The translations under genes were made by a program, and so were the position numbers. A stretch of 64,000 nucleotides of DNA, taken from contig JAFLTS010000011.1 of NCBI GenBank assembly GCA_022509185.1, positions 1 to 64,000 on the forward strand, written 5' to 3'. This document shows, one piece after another, positions 1-9,730 of the stretch. Positions within the stretch are counted from its first letter, which is position 1. The number at the start of each line of letters is the position of its first letter. This DNA comes from Muribaculaceae bacterium. GTDB taxonomy: Bacteria; Bacteroidota; Bacteroidia; Bacteroidales; Muribaculaceae. The notes beneath the pieces are model-generated. The model saw only the letters and a list, made by a program, of their open reading frames with translations. It was not told the origin of the DNA and made no database searches.

Positions 1-1030
<1,030 letters not shown>

Positions 1031-1086
1031 TTTTACTCTTATTTTATTTGCAAAATTAATGTCAAGATAAGTTTGGGTTGTTATCT

Positions 1087-1121
1087 GATTCTTGGTAAAT
1101 GTTTCATGATTCGTGGTAAAT
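1087..1121. promoter_or_regulatory. Direct repeat, candidate AraC-type operator
   Basis: GATTCTTGGTAAAT (1087-1100) and GATTCGTGGTAAAT (1108-1121) differ at one base and are 21 bp apart, two helical turns. They lie between the divergent aldo/keto reductase operon and the AraC-type gene. AraC proteins usually bind such direct repeats, so an operator for the adjacent regulator is the simplest reading (inference). Confidence 0.5.
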
Positions 1122-1125
1122 AGAT

Positions 1126-1133
1126 TATTTTTG
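1126..1133 (+). promoter_or_regulatory. -7 box of the AraC-type gene
   Basis: TATTTTTG matches the Bacteroidetes -7 consensus TAnnTTTG and sits just before the start codon at 1138, implying a very short leader. No good -33 TTTG is seen; the repeat pair at 1087-1121 covers that position, which would suit an activator-dependent promoter. Confidence 0.35.
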
Positions 1134-1137
1134 CATT

Positions 1138-1956
1138 ATGGATGATAAAATCGTTTTCCGCAAAGATCTTGCAGGTTACAACAATCTTAAAAGTATCGGC
1201 AAGGTAACACATATCTTATGCGAAAAAGGTGGTTTCAGTTTTCTTCAAAACCATATACGTTATAATGTCTCTGAAGGAGATCTGGTGATTTTCTTGAATG
1301 GTGTGATTGTTTCCGACATCCGTGTATCAATGGACTTTAAAGGAATAACCCTGGAATTCTCCGAATCTTTCTTTTACACGGATAATGTAAGAAACAATTA
1401 TATAATCATTGGCCATCTTTCCCTTCTTAAAGAACCCGTGATACGTCTTAGCGACAGGCAATTCAACATTTGTCGTTCTTCCTTAACAATATTGGAAGAG
1501 AAATTAAAGGATAAGGATAATCTGTTTCATGAAGAATTGATAGGTGCCCTATTAAAGGTGCATGTATTGGAAATTCTCAATATCCACGCCTCGATTTATT
1601 CAAAGATTTCTCCTGACAGTCGGCCTGCATCAATAATGGCAAAATTTATCTCCATGTTGGAAGACGGAAATTTTATACATCATAGAGAATTGACTTTTTA
1701 TGCTTCAGAGTTATGCATATCTCCTCATTACCTTTCAGAGGTAAGCAAGCTTGCAAGCGGTCAACCGGCTTCTTATTGGATTGAAAGATTTACCTTACAA
1801 TCTCTTTTAAGCCATATTATTAATCAGAAATGCACTTTATCTGAATTAATGTATAAATTTAATTTCTCTTCACTTTCACATATCAGCCGTTTTATAAAAA
1901 AACACACTGGCAAAAGTTATTCACAATTATTACAGATTGTGAAAAGGAAAGATTAA
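1138..1956 (+). CDS. AraC family transcriptional regulator
   Basis: A 272-residue protein with a cupin-like N-terminal half and a C-terminal double helix-turn-helix (roughly residues 165-272). Visible are ELCISPHYLSEVSK for the first HTH and KFNFSSLSHISRFIKKHTG for the second, the usual AraC signature. It is transcribed away from the aldo/keto reductase pair and likely regulates that operon through the repeats at 1087-1121. The effector is unknown. Confidence 0.92.
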   Translation: MDDKIVFRKDLAGYNNLKSIGKVTHILCEKGGFSFLQNHIRYNVSEGDLVIFLNGVIVSDIRVSMDFKGITLEFSESFFYTDNVRNNYIIIGHLSLLKEPVIRLSDRQFNICRSSLTILEEKLKDKDNLFHEELIGALLKVHVLEILNIHASIYSKISPDSRPASIMAKFISMLEDGNFIHHRELTFYASELCISPHYLSEVSKLASGQPASYWIERFTLQSLLSHIINQKCTLSELMYKFNFSSLSHISRFIKKHTGKSYSQLLQIVKRKD

Positions 1957-1975
1957 TTAAACTTTTATGAAAGAA

Positions 1976-2004
1976 TAAAGGTGACATCCGATGCCACCTT
2001 ATTT
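1976..2004 (+). terminator. Hairpin between convergent genes
   Basis: AAGGTGACAT and ATGCCACCTT form a stem with one mismatch around a CCG loop (1978-2000), followed by ATTTAACTTTTG on the + strand. It lies between the convergent AraC-type gene and nitroreductase gene, so it may serve either. Confidence 0.5.
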
Positions 2005-2048
2005 AACTTTTGTATCAAAGCAGCAGATGCCGCTTTTGAATTAAGATT

Positions 2049-2558
2049 TCAAATTATTCTTACTATTTCTTCAAGGGATTTTCTTTTCTTGGCCAGTATT
2101 TCATCATTGGCAGGATAACCGATCGTAAGAATTGCCATAGGATCAAGATTTTCCGGCAAGTGCAAAATCTCTGAAATTAATTTCGGATCAAAGTGACCGA
2201 TCCAACAAGAACCCAAACCGCAGTCTGCTGCGGCAAGACATAGATTTTCCGTTATTATAGAGCCGTCTATGTCAGCATGTACCTTTTTATCATATTCACG
2301 AACCCAGGCTTTTTCTTTGTCGGCACATATAACAATATAAACTGGAGCCTGTTCCATCCATTTAGCCGGATACGATCTATTAATTTGTGACTTCAAGGCT
2401 TCATCTTTAATTACATATAGCATCCAAGGCTGGAAATTAGCGGCTGACTGAGATAACCTTCCACATTCCAAAATGTAGGTAAGTTTTTCTTCCTCCACAG
2501 GTTTTGAAAGATAATTCCTGACAGAATATCTTTTCTTGGATAATTCTAAAAAATTCAT
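2049..2558 (-). CDS. Nitroreductase family protein
   Basis: Start chosen at MNFLELSKKRYSVRNY (169 residues), because this places the ATG two bases after the stop of the upstream gene and gives the family's usual beginning. An upstream ATG at 2585 would overlap that gene. Family marks: KKRYSVRNY near the start (FMN phosphate contact), SAANFQPW, and a GLGSCWIGHFDP stretch near the end. These FMN enzymes reduce nitro compounds, quinones or similar acceptors with NAD(P)H in the cytoplasm. It probably shares a transcript with the ferritin-like gene upstream. Confidence 0.9.
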   Translation of the reverse strand: MNFLELSKKRYSVRNYLSKPVEEEKLTYILECGRLSQSAANFQPWMLYVIKDEALKSQINRSYPAKWMEQAPVYIVICADKEKAWVREYDKKVHADIDGSIITENLCLAAADCGLGSCWIGHFDPKLISEILHLPENLDPMAILTIGYPANDEILAKKRKSLEEIVRII

Positions 2559-2560
2559 AA

Positions 2561-3019
2561 TTAAATAGCTTTTGTCATTAACCAATTCTCCATTCCGATT
2601 TTTTCAATCAAAGCAAGTTGCTCTTCCTGCCAATACATATCATCTTCTTCATCCTTAAGATATGCCTTGAATATATCGAAGGTTGTGTAATCATCCTTGA
2701 TGCTTTCCATGCATTTACGCAAGAATTCTATTCCTTCTACTGATACCTTGTTGTCAGTTTTAAAATATTCAACAGGATCTTCCATCAATGCTTGATCATC
2801 TATCTTTTCTTGTTTCAACGTACCTCCAAGATCAAGAAGACGCTTGATAAACTTATCTACATAGTCCAGTTCTTCTTTTGAATGATCAAGATATAGATTT
2901 GAAAGTTTTTCGTAACCTTTTGATTTGAATATGCAAGCCTGCAATTTATGTGAGAAAGCTTGTGCATGCAGATTAGTGATAAAGAACTGTAACGTCTCTA
3001 TTGATTTCTGATTATTCAT
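2561..3019 (-). CDS. Ferritin-like four-helix protein
   Basis: A 152-residue, all-helical protein with the spacing of a bacterioferritin or Dps-like protein: an acidic pair in helix 2 (HSKEELDYVDKF) and another in helix 4 (KDEEDDMYWQEEQ). In typical bacterioferritins these helices read ExxH; here Asp stands where the His ligand would be in both, so a standard di-iron ferroxidase site is doubtful. Likely roles are iron storage or oxidative-stress protection. It precedes a nitroreductase in an apparent two-gene operon. Confidence 0.72.
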   Translation of the reverse strand: MNNQKSIETLQFFITNLHAQAFSHKLQACIFKSKGYEKLSNLYLDHSKEELDYVDKFIKRLLDLGGTLKQEKIDDQALMEDPVEYFKTDNKVSVEGIEFLRKCMESIKDDYTTFDIFKAYLKDEEDDMYWQEEQLALIEKIGMENWLMTKAI

Positions 3020-3336
3020 AAAAAATTTTTAGAAGTAAAATAATTAATTAATAAATTATTAACAATCTGATATTTAAATAGTTCATTTCAATTTTTAAAG
3101 TCTTTGAAATTTTCTGATTGAACTTCCCAAAAATATTAGTATTTCAAACTCTGACCATACCTTTCTTTTTAAAATGGTTATATTACTTATATATCTAATT
3201 ATATAAAAAGAATAGAAAAACTGAATTAAAAAATTAGGATAAATGAATTAATTAATTGTATTTTGCAATTAATTTTCATCAGGTTAAAGATATCTTAAAT
3301 ACCTTAGATGAACAATTGAATTTGTATTGAAAAGAA
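3020..3336. other. Intergenic region with inverted repeat
   Basis: Very AT-rich spacer between the divergent ferritin-like and PAP2 genes. It holds a perfect 9-bp inverted repeat, AATTAATTG (3250-3258) and CAATTAATT (3266-3274), around TATTTTG, a near match to the Bacteroidetes -7 box. This may be an operator over a promoter, but low complexity makes chance likely. No RNA gene is seen. Confidence 0.3.
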
Positions 3337-3933
3337 ATGACCAAATATATTTTAAGCATTTTATTAATAATAACAACTTTTCCTATCTCCGCTGAAGAGT
3401 TCACAACGTTGTCTACCATTTCACAGGGTGAAAGTGTTTATTCTCTGACTAAGGAACAAAAAGGAGTTTCCATTTCTACGGATGTATTTGCACTTTTACT
3501 TCCTGCCACGGCTTTAACTTTAACTCTTTGTGAAAAAGACTGGAAAGGTCTTATTCAAGGGGTTGAAACCGCAGCTGTTACGGCTGGAGTTACCTTACTT
3601 CTAAAATATACTGTGAAAGAATGGAGACCTGATCATTCAAACCAACATTCATTTCCTTCAGGACATTCAGCGGTTTCATTTGCTTCAGCTACTTATCTTC
3701 AGAGACGTTATGGATGGAAATGGGGTGTTCCAGCTTATGTTATTGCCACTTATGTAGGTTGGGGAAGATGTTTTGCAAAAAAACATTATTGGTATGATGT
3801 GTTGGCAGGCGCTGCTATTGGGGCCGGTAGTGCATTGATATTTACAAAACCTTTTGCTAAACAACATGAACTACAAATAATGCCGGTTTCTGCCGGGAAT
3901 AATATCGGTATTTACGCATCTATAACCATATGA
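3337..3933 (+). CDS. PAP2 family membrane-associated phosphatase
   Basis: A 198-residue protein with an N-terminal signal sequence (probably cleaved near residue 19, TFPISA). All three PAP2 motifs are visible: K90...R97-P98, the P107-S-G-H110 tetrad, and R144...H150...D154. Members dephosphorylate lipid phosphates such as phosphatidic acid or undecaprenyl diphosphate at the outer face of the inner membrane; a short periplasmic protein like this could act on similar substrates. Its last four bases overlap the start of a DgkA-type kinase, suggesting a kinase/phosphatase pair acting on one lipid pool. Confidence 0.9.
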   Translation: MTKYILSILLIITTFPISAEEFTTLSTISQGESVYSLTKEQKGVSISTDVFALLLPATALTLTLCEKDWKGLIQGVETAAVTAGVTLLLKYTVKEWRPDHSNQHSFPSGHSAVSFASATYLQRRYGWKWGVPAYVIATYVGWGRCFAKKHYWYDVLAGAAIGAGSALIFTKPFAKQHELQIMPVSAGNNIGIYASITI

Positions 3934-4283
3934 ATTACCTGAAAAAAAGGATTGCTGCTTTTTCATTTGCATTCAAGGGAATATTTTATCTATTCTCTCA
4001 TGAATCCCATGCTATTATTCATTTATTTGCTGCGGTCGTAGTTATAGTTGGAGGATTCCTTTTTAGAATTAATGCAATTGAATGGTGTATAATAAGTATC
4101 TGTATTGGTTCAGTATTTATGGCAGAAGCATTCAATACAGCTATAGAGAAACTAGCTGATAAAATATCCTTAGATAAAGATCCACTTATAGGAATTGCCA
4201 AAGATTTATCGGCAGGAGCAGTATTGCTTTTTTCAATTTCAACTATTATTGTGGCCGCTATAATCTTTATTCCGAAGTTTTAA
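3930..4283 (+). CDS. dgkA: Diacylglycerol/undecaprenol kinase (DgkA family)
   Basis: A 117-residue, three-helix membrane protein of typical DgkA length. The signature AEAFNTAIEKLAD places the conserved Glu66, Asn69, Glu73 and Asp77, followed by KDLSAGAVL. The enzyme phosphorylates diacylglycerol, or undecaprenol in many non-proteobacterial relatives, in the inner membrane. The ATGA overlap with the PAP2 gene indicates translational coupling. Which lipid is used cannot be decided from sequence. Confidence 0.9.
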   Translation: MNYLKKRIAAFSFAFKGIFYLFSHESHAIIHLFAAVVVIVGGFLFRINAIEWCIISICIGSVFMAEAFNTAIEKLADKISLDKDPLIGIAKDLSAGAVLLFSISTIIVAAIIFIPKF

Positions 4284-4310
4284 GTAAATTATTTTTAATT
4301 AATTTTCCGA

Positions 4311-4341
4311 AAAGGGCTTCTGCTAACCACAGAAGCCCTTT
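4311..4341 (+). terminator. Rho-independent terminator after dgkA
   Basis: AAAGGGCTTCTG and CAGAAGCCCTTT form a perfect 12-bp stem around CTAACCA, followed by TGTCTTAT. It lies between convergent dgkA and the PoxB-like gene and may work in both directions. Confidence 0.8.
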
Positions 4342-4365
4342 GTCTTATAAAATGAAAACCAATAT

Positions 4366-6060
4366 TCAACATCCCGGAAGTATAAAGTTTGAAACGGGGT
4401 TACCCGGATGAGATTTATCCATAAGTTCTTTACTAAATGTAAATGACGCCGCATCTGGATCTGTCATCACATTTAAGAGAGCCGGCCCCTCGTATTCCAG
4501 AAGCTCTTTCATTGCTTCTTCAAGTTTTTCTGGAGTTGTAACCGTTTCTGCGTGAATTCCTATTGAATCAGCTACTTTTCCTAAATCCGGATTAACTAAA
4601 TCTGTTTCGTAAGGTTTATAATTGGCTGCCTCCATCTCCCACTTTACAAACCCAAGTGAACGATTATCAGCTACAATTATTTTTATAGGTAAATTATATT
4701 GTACAACAGTCAATAATTCTCCCATTAACATTTCGAGGCCTCCGTCTCCACACAAGGCAACGACTTCTTTTTCAGGGCAACTTAATTTTGCCCCTATTGC
4801 CATAGGAAGGGCATTGGCCATAGAACCATGCATAAATGAACCAATCATTTTCCTTGATGCTTTTGGAGTCAGATAATGGCTTGTCCATAAATTATTCATG
4901 CCTGTATCTACACATACTATTCCATCTTCAGGTAAATATTTATCCAGTAATGATACCATATATTCAGGTCTGATACAACCTTCTTTACCAGGATTTTTTA
5001 TCGGAATTTGAAGTTTTTCCTTTATTTTCCCGAAGTTAGATAAAGCTGTTTTCAAAAATGAATCATCTAATTTAACTTTTATAAATGGAAGTAGTTTTTT
5101 AAGAAAAATCCCTATATCACTACAGATACCCATTTCTAAATTAGCTTTTTTACCTAGCCTTTCACCTCTTATATCTACTTGAATATTACATTTCTCCGGT
5201 TTAAAAAATCCTGGGAAAGGGAAATTAGTTCCCAAAATGAGATTTATGTCCGCATTCATTACAGCTTCATCTGCAGACCACATTCCTAAATGAGCTAAAT
5301 GACCTATATAATTAGGCATGTCTCTCGACAGTTCCATTTGAGACTTATAAGATGTTATAACCGGTGCTTTTAGTTTATGGGAAATTTCTTTAACAAGATT
5401 CACGGCCTCCCTGGCTCCATATCCTGCAAAGATTGCCACTTTATTGGCTTGATTTATTAATTCTGCAACTTTTATTATTTCTTCATCGGAGGGTTCCGGT
5501 TGTAAATTTGTATAGAATGGTATTTGGGTTGTTGAATAACCAGAAATTTCATCAGTTATGATATCTTGGGGTAATCCTATTATTCCTACTCCACCTTTTG
5601 AAATAGCATTCTGCATGGCTAAATGAAGTATCCCCGATACCTGGTCAGCTCTTTCAGCCATTTGATTGTAAACACTACAATTTGAAAAAAGTAAGATTGG
5701 ATTGGTCTCTTGAAAATATCCGGTTCCGTACATAGAAGCAGGACAAGTTGATGCAATTGCCACCACCGGTGTATCTGACCTTTGCGCATCATATAGACCA
5801 TTTATTAAATGTATATGTCCCGGACCACTGCTTCCGGCAACTGCTGAAAGTTTTCCGGTCAATTGGGATTCAGCGCTTGCTGCAAATGCTCCGGATTCTT
5901 CATGACGCATATGGATAAATTTTATCCGCCCGTCTTTCACAATTGTATCTGTTATGGCGTTAAGACTGTCTCCAGTAATTGCATAGATTCTTTTTACACC
6001 CGCATCTGCCAGTTGATTTACAATCTGAGTGGCCACATTCGTTTTCACGGTATTTTCCAT
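4366..6060 (-). CDS. Thiamine diphosphate enzyme, PoxB-like pyruvate oxidase/dehydrogenase
   Basis: Start chosen at MENTVKTN (564 residues), the normal beginning of the family; an upstream ATG adds 13 residues without homology character. N-terminal TPP domain with the catalytic-Glu stretch MRHEESGAFAA, a central domain, and a C-terminal domain with the GDG motif (CGDGGLEMLMGELL...ADN). PoxB converts pyruvate to acetate and CO2, passing electrons to quinone via FAD at the membrane. An acetolactate-synthase-like function is less likely. Monocistronic; why a presumed anaerobe keeps it is open. Confidence 0.82.
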   Translation of the reverse strand: MENTVKTNVATQIVNQLADAGVKRIYAITGDSLNAITDTIVKDGRIKFIHMRHEESGAFAASAESQLTGKLSAVAGSSGPGHIHLINGLYDAQRSDTPVVAIASTCPASMYGTGYFQETNPILLFSNCSVYNQMAERADQVSGILHLAMQNAISKGGVGIIGLPQDIITDEISGYSTTQIPFYTNLQPEPSDEEIIKVAELINQANKVAIFAGYGAREAVNLVKEISHKLKAPVITSYKSQMELSRDMPNYIGHLAHLGMWSADEAVMNADINLILGTNFPFPGFFKPEKCNIQVDIRGERLGKKANLEMGICSDIGIFLKKLLPFIKVKLDDSFLKTALSNFGKIKEKLQIPIKNPGKEGCIRPEYMVSLLDKYLPEDGIVCVDTGMNNLWTSHYLTPKASRKMIGSFMHGSMANALPMAIGAKLSCPEKEVVALCGDGGLEMLMGELLTVVQYNLPIKIIVADNRSLGFVKWEMEAANYKPYETDLVNPDLGKVADSIGIHAETVTTPEKLEEAMKELLEYEGPALLNVMTDPDAASFTFSKELMDKSHPGNPVSNFILPGC

Positions 6061-6406
6061 TGTAATTTTATTTGCTGAAATTATTAAATATAACAACAAA
6101 ATATGATTTTAGGTTTGATCTCATTTATAATAAGATTGCCTATCATATATTAAAAGATAAAATTCTAATCTTTTAAATTTCCTCCTTTCAGGCCGTTAAA
6201 AATTTATTAAAAAATCTGTTGAATCCCTTCAACAGATTTCCTTAACATCTTCTATTCCTATTTCTATTTTGGAAAAACAAAGTCACTTCACAGTGGCATG
6301 AAAATGTATTTTTAAATAACTTTTTGAGAAATCTACTTTTTGTGTTTCAAATAATAATTTTTTAATATTTGTGTTTTTCATGGAATTAGATTTTAACCTC
6401 TAAATA
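6061..6406. other. Intergenic spacer
   Basis: AT-rich spacer upstream of the PoxB-like gene and downstream of the DUF362 gene. Apart from the terminator hairpin at 6212-6239, nothing recognisable is seen. Confidence 0.4.
6212..6239 (-). terminator. Rho-independent terminator of the DUF362 gene
   Basis: AAATCTGTTGAA and TTCAACAGATTT form a perfect 12-bp stem around a 4-base loop. Read on the minus strand it is followed by a T-rich run (TTTAATAAATTTTT), so it ends transcription from 6407-7504. Confidence 0.8.
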
Positions 6407-7504
6407 TTAATTAACCAATTTTTTCTTCCCATTCACAATATAAACACCTTTTTCAAGAGTTGCCAGGCTATGGGCTTTGTCCAGAATCTTTCTACCATTT
6501 AAATCGTAGACATTGTAAACTTTATTTGCATCGTTATCTTTTATATTATCTATTCCACTCTCTTGGCTTTGATCAAGATTTATCAGATTGTATGATTGAG
6601 ATCCGAGCCCTATTTCTTCGGCATACTCCACTGTGTGTGTCCCATGAAGGTTCTCAATCCTTTTAATAAGGGATGAAGCATCATCACCTGATACGGATTC
6701 ATGATTGAAAACCAAGTCAAGACATGCTCTATCAAGGGCCACCGGGTCTTTTGAAGCCAATATACCCATATCCTTTAATTCGGGAGTATGAGGATTCCCG
6801 TCGCAGTCGCAGTCAACAGACATGTTATTCATGACATTGATGTATACTATATCCTTTTCCTCCTGTTTGAAATAATTATGAACGGCCTGAGCTGCCGCAG
6901 CCATTGATTCCAGGAAAGAATCCTGATCTTTTCCTGCTCCGGATGTTTTATTTCCTGCGCTATGTATATAACTTTTACCTCTGGATGAAGCTACCCCAAT
7001 ACTTGCATTTTTTATGACACCTCCGAAACCGCCCATGGCATGTCCTTTAAAGTGTGCCAGATTAATCATGAAATCATAGTCACTAATATGAGACCCCACA
7101 ATATCATTATCAAGCCATTTGTTATCAGATACAGGTATTGTAATCTCTCCTTCAGAGTCCATGATATCAACATCCGCGATGGCATTATAACCTCTTTCCT
7201 CTATTGCTTTCAAATGGTTTTCCGTATTATTTCTATTTCCCCAATAAGCTGTATTACATTCAACAAGAGTACCATCTACTGATTGTACCAGGTCTTTTAT
7301 TAATTCAGGACTAAGATGATTACTTCTGCTTGATTCCCCGGTAGATATCTTAATGGCTACTTTACCCTTAGCCTCGACTCCCAAAGCCTGATAAATCTCA
7401 ACCAAAGATTCAGGTGAGATATCGGATATGAAATATACGTCTGACTGTGCAGATGCCGTATATATGCTAAAACTTAATAAAATAATGGAAAATAAATATT
7501 TCAT
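6407..7504 (-). CDS. Secreted DUF362 protein with type IX-like C-terminal tail
   Basis: 365 residues: a signal peptide (ends near TASAQ), a DUF362 domain (hallmarks NLAHFKGHAMGGFGG, NASIGVAS, and a CDCDGNP cysteine pair), then a C-terminal tail VYDLNGRKIL...LEKGVYIVNGKKK. The tail resembles tails of two other secreted proteins in this window and the type A sorting domains of the Bacteroidota type IX system. DUF362 has no settled function; some relatives are ferredoxin-associated. A close paralog at 42063-43067 lacks the tail and is a lipoprotein. Confidence 0.85.
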   Translation of the reverse strand: MKYLFSIILLSFSIYTASAQSDVYFISDISPESLVEIYQALGVEAKGKVAIKISTGESSRSNHLSPELIKDLVQSVDGTLVECNTAYWGNRNNTENHLKAIEERGYNAIADVDIMDSEGEITIPVSDNKWLDNDIVGSHISDYDFMINLAHFKGHAMGGFGGVIKNASIGVASSRGKSYIHSAGNKTSGAGKDQDSFLESMAAAAQAVHNYFKQEEKDIVYINVMNNMSVDCDCDGNPHTPELKDMGILASKDPVALDRACLDLVFNHESVSGDDASSLIKRIENLHGTHTVEYAEEIGLGSQSYNLINLDQSQESGIDNIKDNDANKVYNVYDLNGRKILDKAHSLATLEKGVYIVNGKKKLVN

Positions 7505-7526
7505 AAAGATTGAAATTTTATTTCAA

Positions 7527-7534
7527 CAAAGTTA
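7527..7534 (-). promoter_or_regulatory. -7 box of the DUF362 gene
   Basis: On the minus strand TAACTTTG matches TAnnTTTG, about 23 bases before the start codon at 7504. No clear -33 TTTG is seen at the usual distance. Confidence 0.4.
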
Positions 7535-8037
7535 TAAAAAACAGATTTATAAGACTTACCAATATTAAGGATATTCTTACCAAAAAGGCGAATTTCTTTA
7601 AAACTCCTTTTAAATGTTCGGAATTTGTAAGTTTTTTACTTTAAAATCACAGAGATCAAGATAAATTAATTTAAATGATGGTCCGTAAAATACCAAAATG
7701 ATTGAAAGTAGTAACGGGATAATCCTAATAAAAACATTGTGCTCATTATTGGGGATAATTATTGTATTTCCCTTAGCCGGTGTTCTTTAAGAGCAAATCC
7801 TGTAACCTTTTTTATAAAGAATATAAATATAGCTGTATTGTCAAAATCAATACTAAAGGATATGAAATGTATTTCAGATTGATTTCAATAAATCTTTTAG
7901 TCTAAAAAACCAATTTAAACTAAAATAGAGGCTATATAGGATATGTTTCCCCCATCACCCTCTTTTAATTTGTCAAAATACTTTTCGTTATTCAGTTGAC
8001 ATTTTAAAATTTATATCTTACCGGTTAAATATCGGAA
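7535..8037. other. Long intergenic region
   Basis: About 500 bases with no full gene. It holds one short hydrophobic reading frame (7698-7790, listed separately) and AT-rich sequence. I see no tRNA, repeat array or clear terminator for the permease gene that ends at 8038. Confidence 0.4.
7698..7790 (+). CDS. Possible 30-residue single-helix membrane peptide
   Basis: An ATG frame encodes MIESSNGIILIKTLCSLLG and then a hydrophobic run ending at GVL before TAA. A short polar N-terminus followed by one membrane-length hydrophobic segment is the usual form of small membrane proteins. There is no identifiable promoter or strong ribosome site, and a chance frame of this size is quite possible in AT-rich DNA. 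No function is assigned. Confidence 0.2.
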   Translation: MIESSNGIILIKTLCSLLGIIIVFPLAGVL

Positions 8038-9285
8038 TTATTTTACAGCGATATCAAAACCTGCAAGACGAATAGCTTCGGTGATTTTATTATCTTCTAT
8101 TTCACCGCATACTGTAGCAAGTCCACTTGGAAGATCCACATCAACTGACTCAACCCCCTTGAGGGCTGCAATTGCTTTCTCTACGGAAGCTTTACAATGG
8201 GAACAGTTCATCCCTTCAATTTTATAAGTTTTTGTCATTTCGGTTTGTGATATATTTTTAAACTTAAATCGTGAAATCAATTTCTTGATGAAAGAATAAA
8301 GAAGCAATGATCCTAAAGCAATTGAACAAGTTGTTTCAAACCATCCCATATGCATATGAGCATTGTGGCCGTCTGTAACCGCATTGATCGTAAACCATGA
8401 TGCAGGTAACACAAAATCTATTAAAAATCCAAACGCAATAGCTGTTATAATTACAGACGAAACATAAATTGCAGTAGCCTTTCTACCTTGAGTTTTATCC
8501 AATATGAGAATGGAGGCAAAATTAGCTGCCGGACCTGCCATAAGCATTACAAAGGCCACTCCTGGAGATAATCCTTTCAACATTAAAGACATTGCAATAG
8601 GAATAGAGCCTGTGGCACAAATATACATCGGTACGGCTATCAATACTACTGCTATCATTGCTACCAAAGGATATTGACGTAAGCCTACGAAGAAAGAATC
8701 GGGTACAAAGATTGTAATTAGTGTAGCTATTAAAAGTCCTATTACAAGCCACTTACCCATAGTGTCTACCATATCAAAGAAACCATATCTAACAGATTCT
8801 CCTAATTTCTTAAAAAAAGAATCTTTTTTTCTCTCTTGGATTGAATTAACAAATTGATTTTTATCCTTATCTTCATCGTGTACAAGTTTCCCAACCGAAA
8901 TACCGCCAAATAAAGCTCCTGTCAAGGCTGCTATGGGTCTTATCAATGCGAAAGGCAATCCTAATAACGAATAAGTAGCCGCAATTGAATCTACACCCGT
9001 TTGAGGTGTAGCAATAAGAAAGGATGTAGTCGAAGCCTTAGACGCACCTTGCCTCCGCAAGGAAACAGCAGTTGGCAAGACTCCACATGAGCAAAGAGGC
9101 AACGGTATACCGATAGCTGCAGCTTTAATTACGGATTTCCATCCATTTCCTGAAAGATGGCGAGTTAATGTAGTTTCCTTTACGAAGCCATGTAACATCC
9201 CGGCTATCAAAAAACCTAATAAAACATAAGGAGACATCTCATTCAGGATTTGTAAAAAAGAATGAAAAATATGTTGATATGGCAT
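8038..9285 (-). CDS. SO_0444-type Cu/Zn efflux permease with C-terminal HMA domain
   Basis: 415 residues. Residues 1-340 form a polytopic permease of the DUF318/SO_0444 type, with the conserved CSCGVLP (Cys65, Cys67) in a membrane segment and a second half rich in membrane helices. Residues 350-415 are a heavy-metal-associated domain with the metal-binding GMNCSHC (Cys361, Cys364). The family exports divalent or soft metals across the inner membrane; the appended HMA domain should hand over the ion. It is directly downstream of a cysteine-rich ArsR regulator in one operon. Confidence 0.88.
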   Translation of the reverse strand: MPYQHIFHSFLQILNEMSPYVLLGFLIAGMLHGFVKETTLTRHLSGNGWKSVIKAAAIGIPLPLCSCGVLPTAVSLRRQGASKASTTSFLIATPQTGVDSIAATYSLLGLPFALIRPIAALTGALFGGISVGKLVHDEDKDKNQFVNSIQERKKDSFFKKLGESVRYGFFDMVDTMGKWLVIGLLIATLITIFVPDSFFVGLRQYPLVAMIAVVLIAVPMYICATGSIPIAMSLMLKGLSPGVAFVMLMAGPAANFASILILDKTQGRKATAIYVSSVIITAIAFGFLIDFVLPASWFTINAVTDGHNAHMHMGWFETTCSIALGSLLLYSFIKKLISRFKFKNISQTEMTKTYKIEGMNCSHCKASVEKAIAALKGVESVDVDLPSGLATVCGEIEDNKITEAIRLAGFDIAVK

Positions 9286-9323
9286 GATTCTAAATTTTAA
9301 AAGTTATTTTCTCCTATAAAAGG

Positions 9324-9716
9324 TTAATTACAACATTTACATTTATTATTTTCCGGAAAATAATCTAAAGGAAATTCTAATATATGATGTAACATTCTTA
9401 ATGTTTCCTTTAATTTAGTGTGGTTTAGGGTATAATCTCCCTTTCTGGATTTTAACTCTATCAGACCTGCTGATTTTAGCTCCTTTATATGTTGGGAAAC
9501 AGTTGATTGGGACAAATCTAGTATTTCAACAAAAGTTCCACATTTACATCCACATTTACAATTTTTACCTTTACAGCTTTCACCACAACTACACGGATGG
9601 TCGCCTCTGGGACAACGACTTTTTTCCATTAAAGTTTTTATAATAGATAATCTAGCCGGATGAGATAGGGCCTTTAAGTATTTTGCCAGCAACTTATCTT
9701 TTTCTTCAAAATCCAT
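9324..9716 (-). CDS. ArsR/SmtB-type regulator with metallothionein-like insert
   Basis: 130 residues. The winged helix-turn-helix is clear (ALSHPARLSIIKTL, then LSQSTVSQHIKELKSAGLIE). Between the second and third helices lies an insert with eight cysteines in 25 residues (35, 42, 44, 48, 53, 55, 57, 59), and the C-terminus ends CKCC (126, 128, 129). Ordinary ArsR proteins carry two to four cysteines there. It likely represses the operon with the SO_0444 permease and releases DNA on binding a thiophilic metal. The operator is probably at 9731-9781. Confidence 0.88.
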   Translation of the reverse strand: MDFEEKDKLLAKYLKALSHPARLSIIKTLMEKSRCPRGDHPCSCGESCKGKNCKCGCKCGTFVEILDLSQSTVSQHIKELKSAGLIELKSRKGDYTLNHTKLKETLRMLHHILEFPLDYFPENNKCKCCN

Positions 9717-9730
9717 TAATTTTTTATTTA

